DNA of 23,681 nt from Phascolarctobacterium sp. (GCA_020024105.1 JAHHUH010000026.1:1-23681); one strand, 5' to 3'; shown: positions 7,106 through 14,696, numbered from the stretch's first letter. Numbers and translations: made by a program. Notes: generated by a model not told the origin, from the sequence alone.

Positions 7106-7541
7106 CTTTCTTTTCATCAATCAGCAGGGGCTGCTTATTTTCACTGAGCAGTTCCTCCAGCTGGACTACACTATAGCCATTATTAAGAGCAAAGATGATG
7201 AGCAGGTCCCGTGGATTGCGTGGGTAAAGCTGGGCAAAGCCACCATATTTCAGCAGGGTCTGGGTTTCGGTAATGCTACAGCCGATGGCTAGGGCCAGAC
7301 AGAGGCAGAGGTTACGGTTGAGGGGCCTTTCTCCGCGAAAAACACTGTACACGTAGGTACTGGTATTTTCTGATAAGCTGATAGCCTGAGCTTTATTTTT
7401 AATGTTATGCTTGGGGAAGAGGCTTAAATAATAATCCAGCACAGGTGGATAGGTTAATTCCTGACTATTGTGCCTTTGAAATTCCTGTAGGGATTTGGCC
7501 TGGGATATTTGGGACAATAATTGGGTTGTTGTTTTTTTCAT
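7098..7541 (-). CDS. HTH-type protein divergent from the Ser/Thr kinase
   Basis: A 147-residue soluble protein. Residues about 45-105 (LDYYLSLF, then SLSENTSTYVYSVFRGERPLNR and LALAIGCSITETQTLLKYGG) look like an XRE-like helix-turn-helix. It is followed by a conserved-looking segment LYPRNPRDLLIIFALNNG. From memory, Bacillota genomes carry similar proteins beside membrane Ser/Thr kinases, where they are probably kinase substrates or regulators; this is recall and not a search result. ATG 7541 was chosen because AAAGGAAG precedes it; the frame is open further upstream but without a ribosome site. It shares a 66-base divergent promoter region with the kinase. Confidence 0.65.
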   Translation of the reverse strand: MKKTTTQLLSQISQAKSLQEFQRHNSQELTYPPVLDYYLSLFPKHNIKNKAQAISLSENTSTYVYSVFRGERPLNRNLCLCLALAIGCSITETQTLLKYGGFAQLYPRNPRDLLIIFALNNGYSVVQLEELLSENKQPLLIDEKKGK

Positions 7542-7565
7542 AACGGGCTTCCTTTCGAGATATGC

Positions 7566-7580
7566 TATAATCATTATAAT
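7566..7580. promoter_or_regulatory. Divergent promoter core and palindrome between HTH protein and kinase genes
   Basis: Two TATAAT boxes on the plus strand (7566-7571, 7575-7580) and one on the minus strand are interleaved. TATAAT-C-ATTATA (7566-7578) is a perfect 13-base palindrome, a good place for one regulator to control both genes. Confidence 0.5.
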
Positions 7581-7607
7581 ACGAAAAGAATTTTTTGAGG
7601 GATATAG

Positions 7608-9539
7608 ATGTCAATAACATTGGAATTAATTAAGAAAAATTATAAGTTACTGGCAGTTCTTAAGCAGCAGGGAGAACAGCGGACGGAGCTGGTGCAGAAT
7701 GAAATAGACCAACGGCTTTACATCCGGAAGATAATTCCCTATAGCCAGCCGGTGTACGGACGTCTACAGCAGCTTGACCTGTCACAAATACCGCATATTT
7801 ATTATCAGGTGGAGGAGCAAGATTGGACCTATGTAATTGAGGAATACATGCAGGGAGAGAATTTGGCACAGATTCTGGCGGAGCAGCAGTGCCTGGCGCC
7901 TCAGCTGGTACGACAGGTGGCCCTGGAGCTTTGTCTGGCCCTAAGTGCCCTCCATGGTGCTGGTATTCTCCACAGAGATATTAAGCCCGGTAATATTATA
8001 CTCACCTCCCAGGGACGAGTGGTGCTTGCGGATTATGGTGCAGCCAGACTGTTGCGCCAGCAGGGGGAGCAGGATACGCGTATTTTAGGAACGCCCGGTT
8101 ATGCACCTCCGGAGCAGTATGGCTATGCGCAAACTACGGTAGCCAGTGACATTTATGCCCTGGGCATGACTTTGAAGGAGCTTTTAGGCAGTAGCTACAA
8201 TGGGAAATTAACGCCCATTTTGGCTAAATGTATGGCTTTTGACCCAACTCAGCGTTATGGCAGCGCCCAGGAGGTAGGGCAGGCCCTGCAACGGGTAGCT
8301 GGAGGGGTGAGCTTCTCTAGAAAAAAGCTAGTAGCACTAGCTCTGATGCTTGCTTGTGGACTGGGCTTAGGTGGTGGCTATTATTTTGCGATGCGGCAGG
8401 AGGCACCATCCCAACCAGGGGTGGTGGAGCAGCAGACCCAGGAGCAAGCGAGTCCTACAGAAGGTCCGAAAGTTGACACTCAGACGGAGATGGACGTGGG
8501 TGCGCCAGCGCTGCCTGAGCAAAACAACTCCAGTGAAAAGCAGGTAGCGGCTCCGCAGGAAAAGGTAGCGGAGGAGCAGCCGAAAGTCCCAGTAAAGAGC
8601 AAATCTGAGCTGATTGTAAAAGCTCAGAATTTTACTTTGAAACCCTATCGTTCTGGTGGCTTAGCTAGCTATGCTATGGTGGCCTTGGAGAAAAAAGGCT
8701 ATGATTTGTCTCGACCTGGTGTTCCGCGGATAAAAGTAGATAATACTACGGGAGAAAAGCTCCTCCAACCCCGCTGTACTATTTATTTGCAGGATATCTT
8801 AGCCTGTGGTCAAGACTACCACTATAAGGACTGGCAGGACATGGACAGTGGAACCCTCTTCCTAGATGAAAAGCAACCGGGCGGCTATGCTCGTCTGGAG
8901 GTTTATAGTGAGGCACCTGTTTTGCCCAACGATTTTTTGGTGAGCAATATTATGGGCTTGGAGGGCTATGCCATTACTGGGGAGCATCCTCGAGGGAAGG
9001 TGGTCTTCACTTCCCAGGGAAAGAAGCTGGCAGAGGCAGAATTTGCTTTTACTATAGAGGGGAGCGATGCAAGGCTGAAGGTAAGAGCTGAGGAGTTTGC
9101 TTTGCTACCCTATTTTAATTTAGACATGGATCCTGCCTTGGAGGGCTTGCAGCTAAAGGGCTATGCTGTGTCGCAAGCAGGTCATCCGTGGGTGCAAACA
9201 TTTAATACTACGGGGAAAAAGCTGCATCAGTCCTGCTTTACTATTTATTTGGAGGATGTTTTAGCCTGTGGTTATGACGTCCAGACTAAGAACTTGCGGG
9301 GCAACGACTATGGTACCCGCTATCTGGATGAAAGAGAACCACATGGTTACGCCCAGCTAGAGGTTTATGATGAAGGATCGGTTTTGGTTACCGATACTCT
9401 AATAATCCATCTTTTAGGTCTGAAGGGCTATGCTGTTACGGGGAAAAATCTTCGGGGCAGGGTGGTCTATAGTGCGCAGGGAAAGAAACTGGGAGAAGGG
9501 GAGCTTGTTTTTAATAATCTAAAGGAGTTTTTGGATTGA
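7608..9539 (+). CDS. Membrane Ser/Thr protein kinase with duplicated extracellular module
   Basis: A 643-residue Hanks-type kinase. Residues 1-230 form the cytoplasmic kinase domain: Lys41 at the ATP site, catalytic loop HRDIKPGN (122-129, Asp124), DYG in place of DFG (142-144), activation segment GTPGYAPPEQYG (161-172), and SDIYALGMTL. The glycine-rich loop is degenerate (KQQGEQRTELV). One membrane segment lies at about 240-262. A Pro/Glu/Gln-rich linker (263-332) leads to two tandem copies of one module, about 334-482 and 488-636. They share TTGEKL/TTGKKL, TIYLxDxLACG, FLDE/YLDE, GYAxLEVY, GLxGYAxTG and QGKKL. PASTA domains are absent, so it is not a PrkC/PknB cell-wall sensor of the usual kind. 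The repeats are presumably the sensing part. ATG 7608 follows GAGGG. Confidence 0.88.
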   Translation: MSITLELIKKNYKLLAVLKQQGEQRTELVQNEIDQRLYIRKIIPYSQPVYGRLQQLDLSQIPHIYYQVEEQDWTYVIEEYMQGENLAQILAEQQCLAPQLVRQVALELCLALSALHGAGILHRDIKPGNIILTSQGRVVLADYGAARLLRQQGEQDTRILGTPGYAPPEQYGYAQTTVASDIYALGMTLKELLGSSYNGKLTPILAKCMAFDPTQRYGSAQEVGQALQRVAGGVSFSRKKLVALALMLACGLGLGGGYYFAMRQEAPSQPGVVEQQTQEQASPTEGPKVDTQTEMDVGAPALPEQNNSSEKQVAAPQEKVAEEQPKVPVKSKSELIVKAQNFTLKPYRSGGLASYAMVALEKKGYDLSRPGVPRIKVDNTTGEKLLQPRCTIYLQDILACGQDYHYKDWQDMDSGTLFLDEKQPGGYARLEVYSEAPVLPNDFLVSNIMGLEGYAITGEHPRGKVVFTSQGKKLAEAEFAFTIEGSDARLKVRAEEFALLPYFNLDMDPALEGLQLKGYAVSQAGHPWVQTFNTTGKKLHQSCFTIYLEDVLACGYDVQTKNLRGNDYGTRYLDEREPHGYAQLEVYDEGSVLVTDTLIIHLLGLKGYAVTGKNLRGRVVYSAQGKKLGEGELVFNNLKEFLD

Positions 9540-9551
9540 ACTTCTTCTGCG

Positions 9552-9599
9552 GAAGGTGTTAGAGGCGCTTAGCTAGCGCTGCTAACACCTTCTTTTTTA
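9552..9599 (+). terminator. Intrinsic terminator after the kinase gene
   Basis: Perfect 11-bp outer stem GAAGGTGTTAG / CTAACACCTTC with an inner AGCGCT pairing, followed by T6. Confidence 0.92.
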
Positions 9600-9713
9600 T
9601 TTTTTCATAAAAACCTGTTTTGTGAAGCAGCTGCTTGTCGGAATAACTAAACCAATTGGATAGAATATTAATAACAAAGGTTATGTTAATAATTTTTTTA
9701 AGTTCAATATTGC

Positions 9714-9764
9714 ACCTAATAAGTCGAAATGAGTTTTTCACGAAATGTCATAATATAAATAATA
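9714..9764 (+). repeat. 51-bp upstream element, copy A (before first XRE gene)
   Basis: It is 43 of 51 bases identical to 10497-10547, beginning with the shared 17 bases ACCTAATAAGTCGAAAT and ending in ATAATATA-A/G-ATAATA. It ends 106 bases before the first XRE start. It probably contains the promoter (ATAATATA as -10) and an operator. The rest of 9600-9870 holds nothing else recognisable. Confidence 0.7.
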
Positions 9765-9870
9765 GCGTTTATAAAGTGGAACTATAGTGTAGCTAGAGGA
9801 AAGCAGTTGTGAGGGACGAATGGATTTTGGGGTGGATTGTTCTTGGAGAAGAAGTGTGAGGTGAGAGACA

Positions 9871-10089
9871 GTGCAGGAGGAAGAGTACAAGAAAATAGGT
9901 GCTAGAATCAAATATTACCGACAGCTGGCAGTGCTATCTCAAAGTAGGCTGGCCGAAAATGTGGGTATTTCTGCCCAATATCTTAGTAGGATTGAGAGAG
10001 GCAAGCAAGTGCCCAGCGTACAAGTTTTAATGCTAATTGCAGAAAATCTGCACATTGATGTAGGCAGGCTCATTGATGACCTAAAATAG
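9871..10089 (+). CDS. Small XRE-family HTH regulator (first of a paralogous pair)
   Basis: A 72-residue protein that is essentially one Cro/C1-type helix-turn-helix: IGARIKYYRQL for helix 1, SQSRLAENVG and ISAQYLSRIERGK for helices 2-3, then VPSVQVLMLIAENLHIDVGRLI. It starts with GTG 9871; a GAGGTGAG at 9858-9865 is the likely ribosome site and is shared with the second copy. It resembles the protein at 10647-10868 at well over half of its positions. Proteins of this size often act as autoregulators or partner regulators. No toxin-like partner is adjacent. Confidence 0.8.
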   Translation: MQEEEYKKIGARIKYYRQLAVLSQSRLAENVGISAQYLSRIERGKQVPSVQVLMLIAENLHIDVGRLIDDLK

Positions 10090-10496
10090 CCGGACTGGAG
10101 TGGGTGATAGCAGAGGAGGCAATTTTAAGCCAGGAGCAGTGGAACCGGCTTACTTTATGGTATAAGGCTCCTTGGATTAGTTTTCCTTCCTAGTGGCTTG
10201 GTCCTAGTGGCAGAGTTGCCACTTAGGGAGACCCAAAGTATGAATCTGGTTGCTAGGATAGCCTTACTGGCGTTGGACGATGGTTTATATAAAGAAGGAT
10301 TTAAGAAAAAGAAAGGGCCGGGATGTAAGGGTATCGGTAAAGCTGTAAAAATAAATAAACTTCAAAGGCGGTTCCTAAGGTAGGGGAGCGGCCTTTCGTC
10401 TTTAGGGAAAAACCTAAATAGCGGGGGTAATATACTATTTAGGTTGAATATTCTACATCAAAAATATGGTATTGTACCTTGGAAGTAGTAAATTAT
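10090..10496 (+). other. Gene-poor stretch between the two XRE genes, possible gene remnant
   Basis: There is no convincing gene. A GTG-started frame at 10104 gives 29 residues (IAEEAILSQEQWNRL...), then a stop, and an open frame at 10198-10383 in another phase has no ribosome site. Together these could be a decayed small gene. A hairpin CCTAGTGGCA / TGCCACTTAGG with loop GAGT lies at 10203-10227. AAAGGC/GCCTTT arms near 10365-10397 may be a weak terminator. Confidence 0.3.
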
Positions 10497-10547
10497 ACCT
10501 AATAAGTCGAAATAAATTTCTTGCAAAATGCCATAATATAGATAATA
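10497..10547 (+). repeat. 51-bp upstream element, copy B (before second XRE gene)
   Basis: Aligned without gaps to 9714-9764; all eight differences are transitions. It ends 99 bases before the second XRE start, nearly the same distance as copy A from its gene. Confidence 0.7.
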
Positions 10548-10646
10548 AGCAAAGATGGGCAAAAATTACTATTTCTCAATAGTTGTAGAAATATTTTTTT
10601 GTTAAAAGGGTGGGCTTAAGCCATATTTGACGTGAGGTGTAGGGCA

Positions 10647-10868
10647 GTGATAAATGAGGAATACAAGAAAATGGGAGCAAAGATAAAATATTATCGCCAG
10701 CTGATGGGGCAGTCCCAAAGCGTCTTAGCTGACCGGGTAGGAATTTCTGCCCAATATCTCAGCCGGATTGAATGTGGTAGACAGGTTCCCAGTATGCAGG
10801 TGCTCCTGCTGCTTGCTAAAAATCTGAATGTTAATTTGGCAGTGCTGGTTAGTAAGGATAACATATAG
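10647..10868 (+). CDS. Small XRE-family HTH regulator (second of a paralogous pair)
   Basis: A 73-residue Cro/C1-type regulator and paralogue of the gene at 9871. It shares EEYKK-GA-IKYYRQL, ISAQYLSRIE-G-QVPS-QVL and a similar last helix, and differs mainly after residue 60. GTG 10647 is chosen by analogy with copy one: both have GAGGTG followed by the same spacing and a GTG. A longer frame from 10632 would swallow that ribosome site. A terminator follows the stop. The role is unknown; a recent duplication of regulator plus promoter is the simplest history. Confidence 0.78.
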   Translation: MINEEYKKMGAKIKYYRQLMGQSQSVLADRVGISAQYLSRIECGRQVPSMQVLLLLAKNLNVNLAVLVSKDNI

Positions 10869-10891
10869 ATGGCGAACTAAAAGAAGACATA

Positions 10892-10924
10892 AAAAAGCTG
10901 TTCCCAAGGGGAACAGCTTTTCTT
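10892..10924. terminator. Bidirectional terminator between XRE2 and metQ
   Basis: Perfect 13-bp stem AAAAGCTGTTCCC / GGGGAACAGCTTTT region with loop AAG, T-rich on both sides. Confidence 0.9.
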
Positions 10925-10946
10925 TATCCATTTGTATCTTTTATTT

Positions 10947-11831
10947 TTACCAGCTGGGCAGTACGGCTCCCTGGTAATGCTTAAGGATAAATTCCTTAGT
11001 GGCCTGGGAGCGATAAAGACGGGCTAATTGTTTAAGACGAGGGTCCTGGCTATTAGCCTGACTGGTAACGAAAACATTAACGTAGGGATTATTACCATTT
11101 TCCATAAAAACAGCATCCTGACTAGGGCGCAGTCCATATAGAAGAGCATAATTACAGCTGATGACAGCCATGTCCAGCTCCGGCAGCATCTGTGGTAGCA
11201 GGGCCGCATCCATGGGGATGAGCTGTGTCTGCTGAGAAAGACTTTCAATATCTGCCAGGGTGTAAAGCTCCTGGGAGGGGCTTTTTAATTTCAGATAGCG
11301 GGCGGCGGCTAACAGCTGGAGTGAGCGGCTGAGGCTGGTAGGATCGTTGGGAACACCAATGGTCAGCTTGGCCAGCGACTCCTGCTTCATGGCGGTAGCA
11401 GGCTTCTGAAACTGCTCCTGGGAAGAGCTTTGTAACACCTGGGCTGCTAACAGCTCCGGACGTTGTCCGGGGTAGAGTGCTAAAGGATAGCTAATTGTTT
11501 TAAAGGCGGCCACAAGCTTAAACTTGGGCTCCTTAAGTAGGGTCGTCCGTAAATAGGGTTCATGCTGGAGGCTATTCCCCCAAAGCTTACCCTGATGTAA
11601 GTCCACGTTGGGCTGGACGTAGTCCTGGTATTCTACTAGTTTCAATTCCAGGCCCTCCTGGTGGGCCTGCTCCTGGACAAAGGCCATAATTTCTGCCTGG
11701 GGACCGGGCGTAACCCCGATGGTCAGGGCATCGGGACTGGTAGGGACCGCCTTCTGCGAGTTAGTGCAGCCGCTAAGCAGCAAAAGACCTAGACAGAGTA
11801 GGAGCGCTAAAAGCTTGTAATAGTAACGCAT
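10947..11831 (-). CDS. metQ: Methionine ABC transporter substrate-binding lipoprotein
   Basis: A 294-residue NlpA/MetQ family protein, last gene of metNIQ. The lipobox LLSGC gives lipidated Cys22. Family motifs include LVEYQDYVQPN, LQHEPYL, GVPNDPTSLSRSLQLL and NNPYVNVFV. It binds D/L-methionine outside the membrane and hands it to MetI. It is longer than the usual 270 or so because of an extra Gln/Ser-rich stretch at about residues 121-150, between the two halves. The QHEPYL loop is preceded by KLWGNSL rather than the common DANxF. Its ATG overlaps the metI stop by one base (TAATG). Confidence 0.88.
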   Translation of the reverse strand: MRYYYKLLALLLCLGLLLLSGCTNSQKAVPTSPDALTIGVTPGPQAEIMAFVQEQAHQEGLELKLVEYQDYVQPNVDLHQGKLWGNSLQHEPYLRTTLLKEPKFKLVAAFKTISYPLALYPGQRPELLAAQVLQSSSQEQFQKPATAMKQESLAKLTIGVPNDPTSLSRSLQLLAAARYLKLKSPSQELYTLADIESLSQQTQLIPMDAALLPQMLPELDMAVISCNYALLYGLRPSQDAVFMENGNNPYVNVFVTSQANSQDPRLKQLARLYRSQATKEFILKHYQGAVLPSW

Positions 11832-12490
11832 TAAAGTTTGTTTTTATTCAGTTTCTTGGACAGTAGATTACCGAAGGATTGCATTACCTGGACCATGACG
11901 ATCAGGATAACTACGGTAATCAGCATAATGTCCAATTGGAAGCGTTGGTAGCCGTAGCGGATAGCCAGGTCACCTAAACCGCCACCACCTAGGGCACCGG
12001 CCATAGCGGAATAGCCGATCAAGCTGATAATGGCCAGAGTAATACCCAGGACAATGGAATGTAGTGCCTCCGGCAACAGGACCTTGGTGATAATCTGCAT
12101 GGGGCTGGCACCCATAGCCTGTGCCGCCTCGATAACACCGGGGTCGATTTCTAAAAGGGAGGATTCAATAATACGGGCAATAAAGGGAGCCGCAGAAATA
12201 GTCAGCGGTACGATGGCGGCAGTAGTACCGATGGAAGAGCCGACGATGATACGGGTTAAGGGAATAATAGCTACCATCAGGATGATAAAGGGTGTGGAAC
12301 GCAGTGCGTTGACGATGGCTCCTAAAACATTGTTAATACCGGCGTTGGGCAGGATATGGTCCTTACGGGTAACAGTGAGAATAACACCCAGGGGAGCGCC
12401 CACTAGGGTTGCTAAAACGGTGGAAGCCAAAACCATATAGCAGGTTTCCCAAAAAGATTTAATTAAAAGAGCAAGCATTTCAGGACTCAT
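11831..12490 (-). CDS. metI: Methionine ABC transporter permease
   Basis: A 219-residue inner-membrane protein with five hydrophobic segments and the EAA loop that contacts the ATPase (EAAQAMGASPMQIITKVLLPEA). Early family motifs WETCYMVLAST and GAPLGVIL are present. It forms the methionine channel with MetN and MetQ. Its start overlaps the end of metN by 11 bases, with a GGAGG inside metN as ribosome site, so the three proteins are translationally coupled. Confidence 0.93.
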   Translation of the reverse strand: MSPEMLALLIKSFWETCYMVLASTVLATLVGAPLGVILTVTRKDHILPNAGINNVLGAIVNALRSTPFIILMVAIIPLTRIIVGSSIGTTAAIVPLTISAAPFIARIIESSLLEIDPGVIEAAQAMGASPMQIITKVLLPEALHSIVLGITLAIISLIGYSAMAGALGGGGLGDLAIRYGYQRFQLDIMLITVVILIVMVQVMQSFGNLLSKKLNKNKL

Positions 12491-13517
12491 AGCCGATGAC
12501 CTCCGTTTTCAAATTTTGTGCATGCAGGTAATCCAAGGCTTGGGTAATACCGTCCTTACTACCTGTAATTTCGATAACCAAAGTACCGAAGGGAACATTT
12601 TTTAATTGGGCAATGTTGCCGCAGAGGATGCTGACGTCTACGTCAAATTTTTTAACCATACTAGAAACCACCGGCTGACCTGCGGATTGACCTAGGAAGG
12701 AAATGCGGGCAACCAGCTTGCCGTTGGGCACGTAGGTGGCTTTAAGGTCCATGGAGCGGATCATTTCCGGCAATTCGGCATTCATGACGCTCTTGGTAAA
12801 TTCCTTGGTAGTTTCATGCTGGGGATTGGTAAAGACGTCCACCATGGAGCCCTGTTCAATAATAGTACCATTTTCAATAACTGCGACACGGTCACAAATT
12901 TCGGTAACAACCTCCATCTGGTGGGTAATCATAACAATGGTCAGCTGCATTTTTTTGTTGATATCCTTTAATAAGGAAAGAATTGATTTAGTGGTCTGGG
13001 GGTCCAGGGCAGAGGTTGCTTCGTCGCAGAGCAGCACCTTGGGGTTGCTGGCAAGTGCGCGGGCGATACCTACACGCTGCTTTTGTCCACCGGAAAGCTG
13101 GCTGGGATAATAGTTAGCGCGGGTTTCCAACTGGACCAGCTTCAGCAGGGGCTGGACTCTTTTGGCAATTTCCGCCTTACTTAAGCCCTGAATTTCTAGA
13201 GGGAAGGCAATATTATCATAGACGGTACGGGAGGCCAATAGATTAAAGTGTTGGAAAATCATACCAATGCTCTGGCGAGTTTTACGGAGCTCCGCATCAT
13301 TCATAGCGGTAAGTTCTGCACCGTCTACGAAAACCTTACCTGCGGTGGGACGCTCCAGCATATTAATACAGCGGACAAGGGTGGATTTGCCGGCACCGGA
13401 AAGACCGATGATGCCGAAAATTTCTCCAGCCTTGATAGTTAAATTTGTAGTTTTTAAAGCATGGATATCGCCTGCTTTACTGTAATAGCTTTTTTCTACA
13501 TTTTGAAGTTCTATCAT
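12480..13517 (-). CDS. metN: Methionine ABC transporter ATP-binding protein
   Basis: A 345-residue ABC ATPase, first gene of metNIQ. Walker A is GLSGAGKST (38-46), the signature is LSGGQKQR (141-148), Walker B is VLLCDEA (161-167) and the switch His is 199 (ITHQ). The C-terminal part, about residues 265-345 (LVARISFLGQSAGQPVVSS through LVIEITG), is an ACT-like NIL domain that lets intracellular methionine inhibit transport in this family. AAAGGA precedes ATG 13517. Transcription is controlled by the SAM-I riboswitch in its leader. Confidence 0.94.
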   Translation of the reverse strand: MIELQNVEKSYYSKAGDIHALKTTNLTIKAGEIFGIIGLSGAGKSTLVRCINMLERPTAGKVFVDGAELTAMNDAELRKTRQSIGMIFQHFNLLASRTVYDNIAFPLEIQGLSKAEIAKRVQPLLKLVQLETRANYYPSQLSGGQKQRVGIARALASNPKVLLCDEATSALDPQTTKSILSLLKDINKKMQLTIVMITHQMEVVTEICDRVAVIENGTIIEQGSMVDVFTNPQHETTKEFTKSVMNAELPEMIRSMDLKATYVPNGKLVARISFLGQSAGQPVVSSMVKKFDVDVSILCGNIAQLKNVPFGTLVIEITGSKDGITQALDYLHAQNLKTEVIGYES

Positions 13518-13561
13518 ATGTATATCCTTTCTCTAACTGGTACACTAGTGAATGAGATATT

Positions 13562-13590
13562 AAAAAACCCTCCACCGACTGGTGAAGGGT
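13562..13590 (-). terminator. Riboswitch-controlled terminator ahead of metN
   Basis: Stem CCCTTCACC / GGTGGAGGG (one G-U) with loop AGTC, followed on the minus strand by T6, 45 bases before the metN start. Confidence 0.88.
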
Positions 13591-13604
13591 ACAAATTACG
13601 CACT

Positions 13605-13710
13605 TTGCTTCATCTGCCGGAAATATTCCGTTGGATTTGGCACCGTTCACTTAAGTGTGGTTGCCGTAGCTTCACAGGGCCATTCCCTCAGCTACTCTTG
13701 ATGAATTCAC
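13605..13710 (-). promoter_or_regulatory. SAM-I (S-box) riboswitch in the metNIQ leader
   Basis: The minus strand shows the S-box order: P1 arm TTCATC, AAGAG, GAGGGAATGGCCC, GTGAAGC, CGGCAACC, GGTGCCAAATCC, and closing P1 arm GATGAA. With SAM bound, P1 forms and the downstream terminator folds, turning off methionine uptake; without SAM the 3' arm is free for an antiterminator. This is established knowledge for S-box leaders in Bacillota. Confidence 0.93.
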
Positions 13711-13728
13711 TGTTAAGTTAGCAAGACA

Positions 13729-13757
13729 ATGATATAATAAATTCGAAAAAATGTCAA
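13729..13757 (-). promoter_or_regulatory. Promoter of the metNIQ leader
   Basis: On the minus strand, TTGACA (13757-13752), 17 bases and TATCAT (13734-13729) lie just upstream of the riboswitch. Confidence 0.75.
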
Positions 13758-13776
13758 TCTAAATGACTAAAAAAAC

Positions 13777-13805
13777 TTGCCTTTTACACATTAAAGTGAT
13801 AAAGT
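13777..13805 (+). promoter_or_regulatory. Possible promoter of the YerC-like gene
   Basis: TTGCCT, a 17-base spacer and TAAAGT lie 42 bases upstream of the ATG. Confidence 0.4.
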
Positions 13806-13847
13806 GAAGAAGGAAAGAAAGATGGGAAAATTTAAGGAGGCAGAGCG

Positions 13848-14150
13848 ATGGCTGGAAAAATTCAGGACAATTTGACTGATCAGCTCTTTGAGGCGGTATT
13901 AAGTCTGCAGGATAAGGAGCAGTGCTATAAGTTCTTTCAAGATTTGTGTACAGTAAGCGAAATTAAATCCATGGCTCAGCGCTTAGAGGTAGCGAGAATG
14001 TTGGATAAAGGCTGTATATATGAAACCATTGTAGAAAAAACCGGTGCCAGTAGCGCCACTATTTCTAGGGTAAAACGTTCCCTGGTGTATGGTGAGGACG
14101 GCTACAGCTCCGTAATGGAGGTTGTCCAAAAGGTGCATCGGGAAGAGTAA
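13848..14150 (+). CDS. YerC/YecD-type TrpR-superfamily regulator
   Basis: A 100-residue DNA-binding protein of the TrpR YerC/YecD family. It has an N-terminal dimerisation region (LFEAVLSLQDKEQCYKFFQDL), then MAQRLEVARML and the recognition HTH GASSATISRVKRSL. Length and motifs are full for the family. AAGGAGG precedes ATG 13848. The gene is a single transcription unit ended by the hairpin at 14176. The regulon of this family is poorly known and nothing here identifies a ligand. This is the last gene of clearly first-genome character. Confidence 0.85.
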   Translation: MAGKIQDNLTDQLFEAVLSLQDKEQCYKFFQDLCTVSEIKSMAQRLEVARMLDKGCIYETIVEKTGASSATISRVKRSLVYGEDGYSSVMEVVQKVHREE

Positions 14151-14167
14151 AGGGAAAAAATAAGGAC

Positions 14168-14217
14168 GAAAAAGACTTCTAGGGTTCGCTGGTGGGCGAA
14201 ATCCTAGGAGTTTTTTT
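14168..14217. terminator. Terminator between the YerC-like gene and vsr
   Basis: Stem CTTCTAGGGTTCGC / GCGAAATCCTAGGAG (14176-14210, with wobble and one bulge) followed by T7. An A-run before it gives Ts on the minus strand too, so it may serve both converging genes. Confidence 0.8.
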
Positions 14218-14227
14218 ATTTGTAAAA

Positions 14228-14650
14228 TCATTTATTTTTAGCTTTGAAAAAATATATATGTTGCATTACTGTGCAGACACATTCGTTTAAATTTTTTCTT
14301 ATATCACTTTCCCAAAAACGGATTACATCCCAGTGATTATCACGCAATTCTATAGTGTTTCTTAAATCACGTTCCTTGTTGTTCATGATTTTTTCTTCCC
14401 AATATTTTTTATTGCTTTGAAAATTAAGGTTAGCTTTGGGGCCTCCATGCCAGAAATCTCCATCACAAAAGATAGCTATTTTATATTTTGTTAAGACTAT
14501 ATCTGGACGACAAGAAAAAATTTTATAATTTTTTCTATAACGAACTCCTTGATGCCATAAAGCTTTTCTAAGAATTACTTCTATTGTTGTATCATGACTT
14601 TTATTATGCTTCATAGCTTTTTTCCTTTGTTGTGGTGAAAGACGATCCAT
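14228..14650 (-). CDS. vsr: Very-short-patch-repair type DNA mismatch endonuclease
   Basis: A 140-residue Vsr-family nuclease. The known Escherichia coli enzyme nicks 5' of T in T:G mismatches left by 5-methylcytosine deamination. Visible parts are the helical N-terminus KKAMKHNKSHDTTIEVILRKALW, YRKNY, the catalytic Asp in CRPDIVL, and FCDGDFWHGG near residue 75. The zinc-site cysteines of E. coli Vsr are replaced here (Asp and Gly in the DGDFWHGG segment, Ser in WESDI). No cytosine methyltransferase lies in the window, so it is an orphan. Base composition is AT-rich, yet arginine uses CGT six times and AGA four, unlike the AGA-dominated genes after it. It is probably mobile DNA at or beside the seam. 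GAGG precedes ATG 14650. Confidence 0.85.
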   Translation of the reverse strand: MDRLSPQQRKKAMKHNKSHDTTIEVILRKALWHQGVRYRKNYKIFSCRPDIVLTKYKIAIFCDGDFWHGGPKANLNFQSNKKYWEEKIMNNKERDLRNTIELRDNHWDVIRFWESDIRKNLNECVCTVMQHIYFFKAKNK

Positions 14651-14696
14651 AATTTACCTCAAAAAAATTAAATATAATAAAAAAGGGAGAGAAAAA

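Noticed and set aside
10198..10383. A 61-codon frame between the XRE genes
   Set aside because: It starts at TTG without a ribosome site, and its first part runs through a hairpin; treated as possible remnant DNA only.
12030..12440. Long open frames on the plus strand opposite metI and metN (also 12736-13110)
   Set aside because: They are antisense to well-conserved genes, lack ribosome sites and have no recognisable product.
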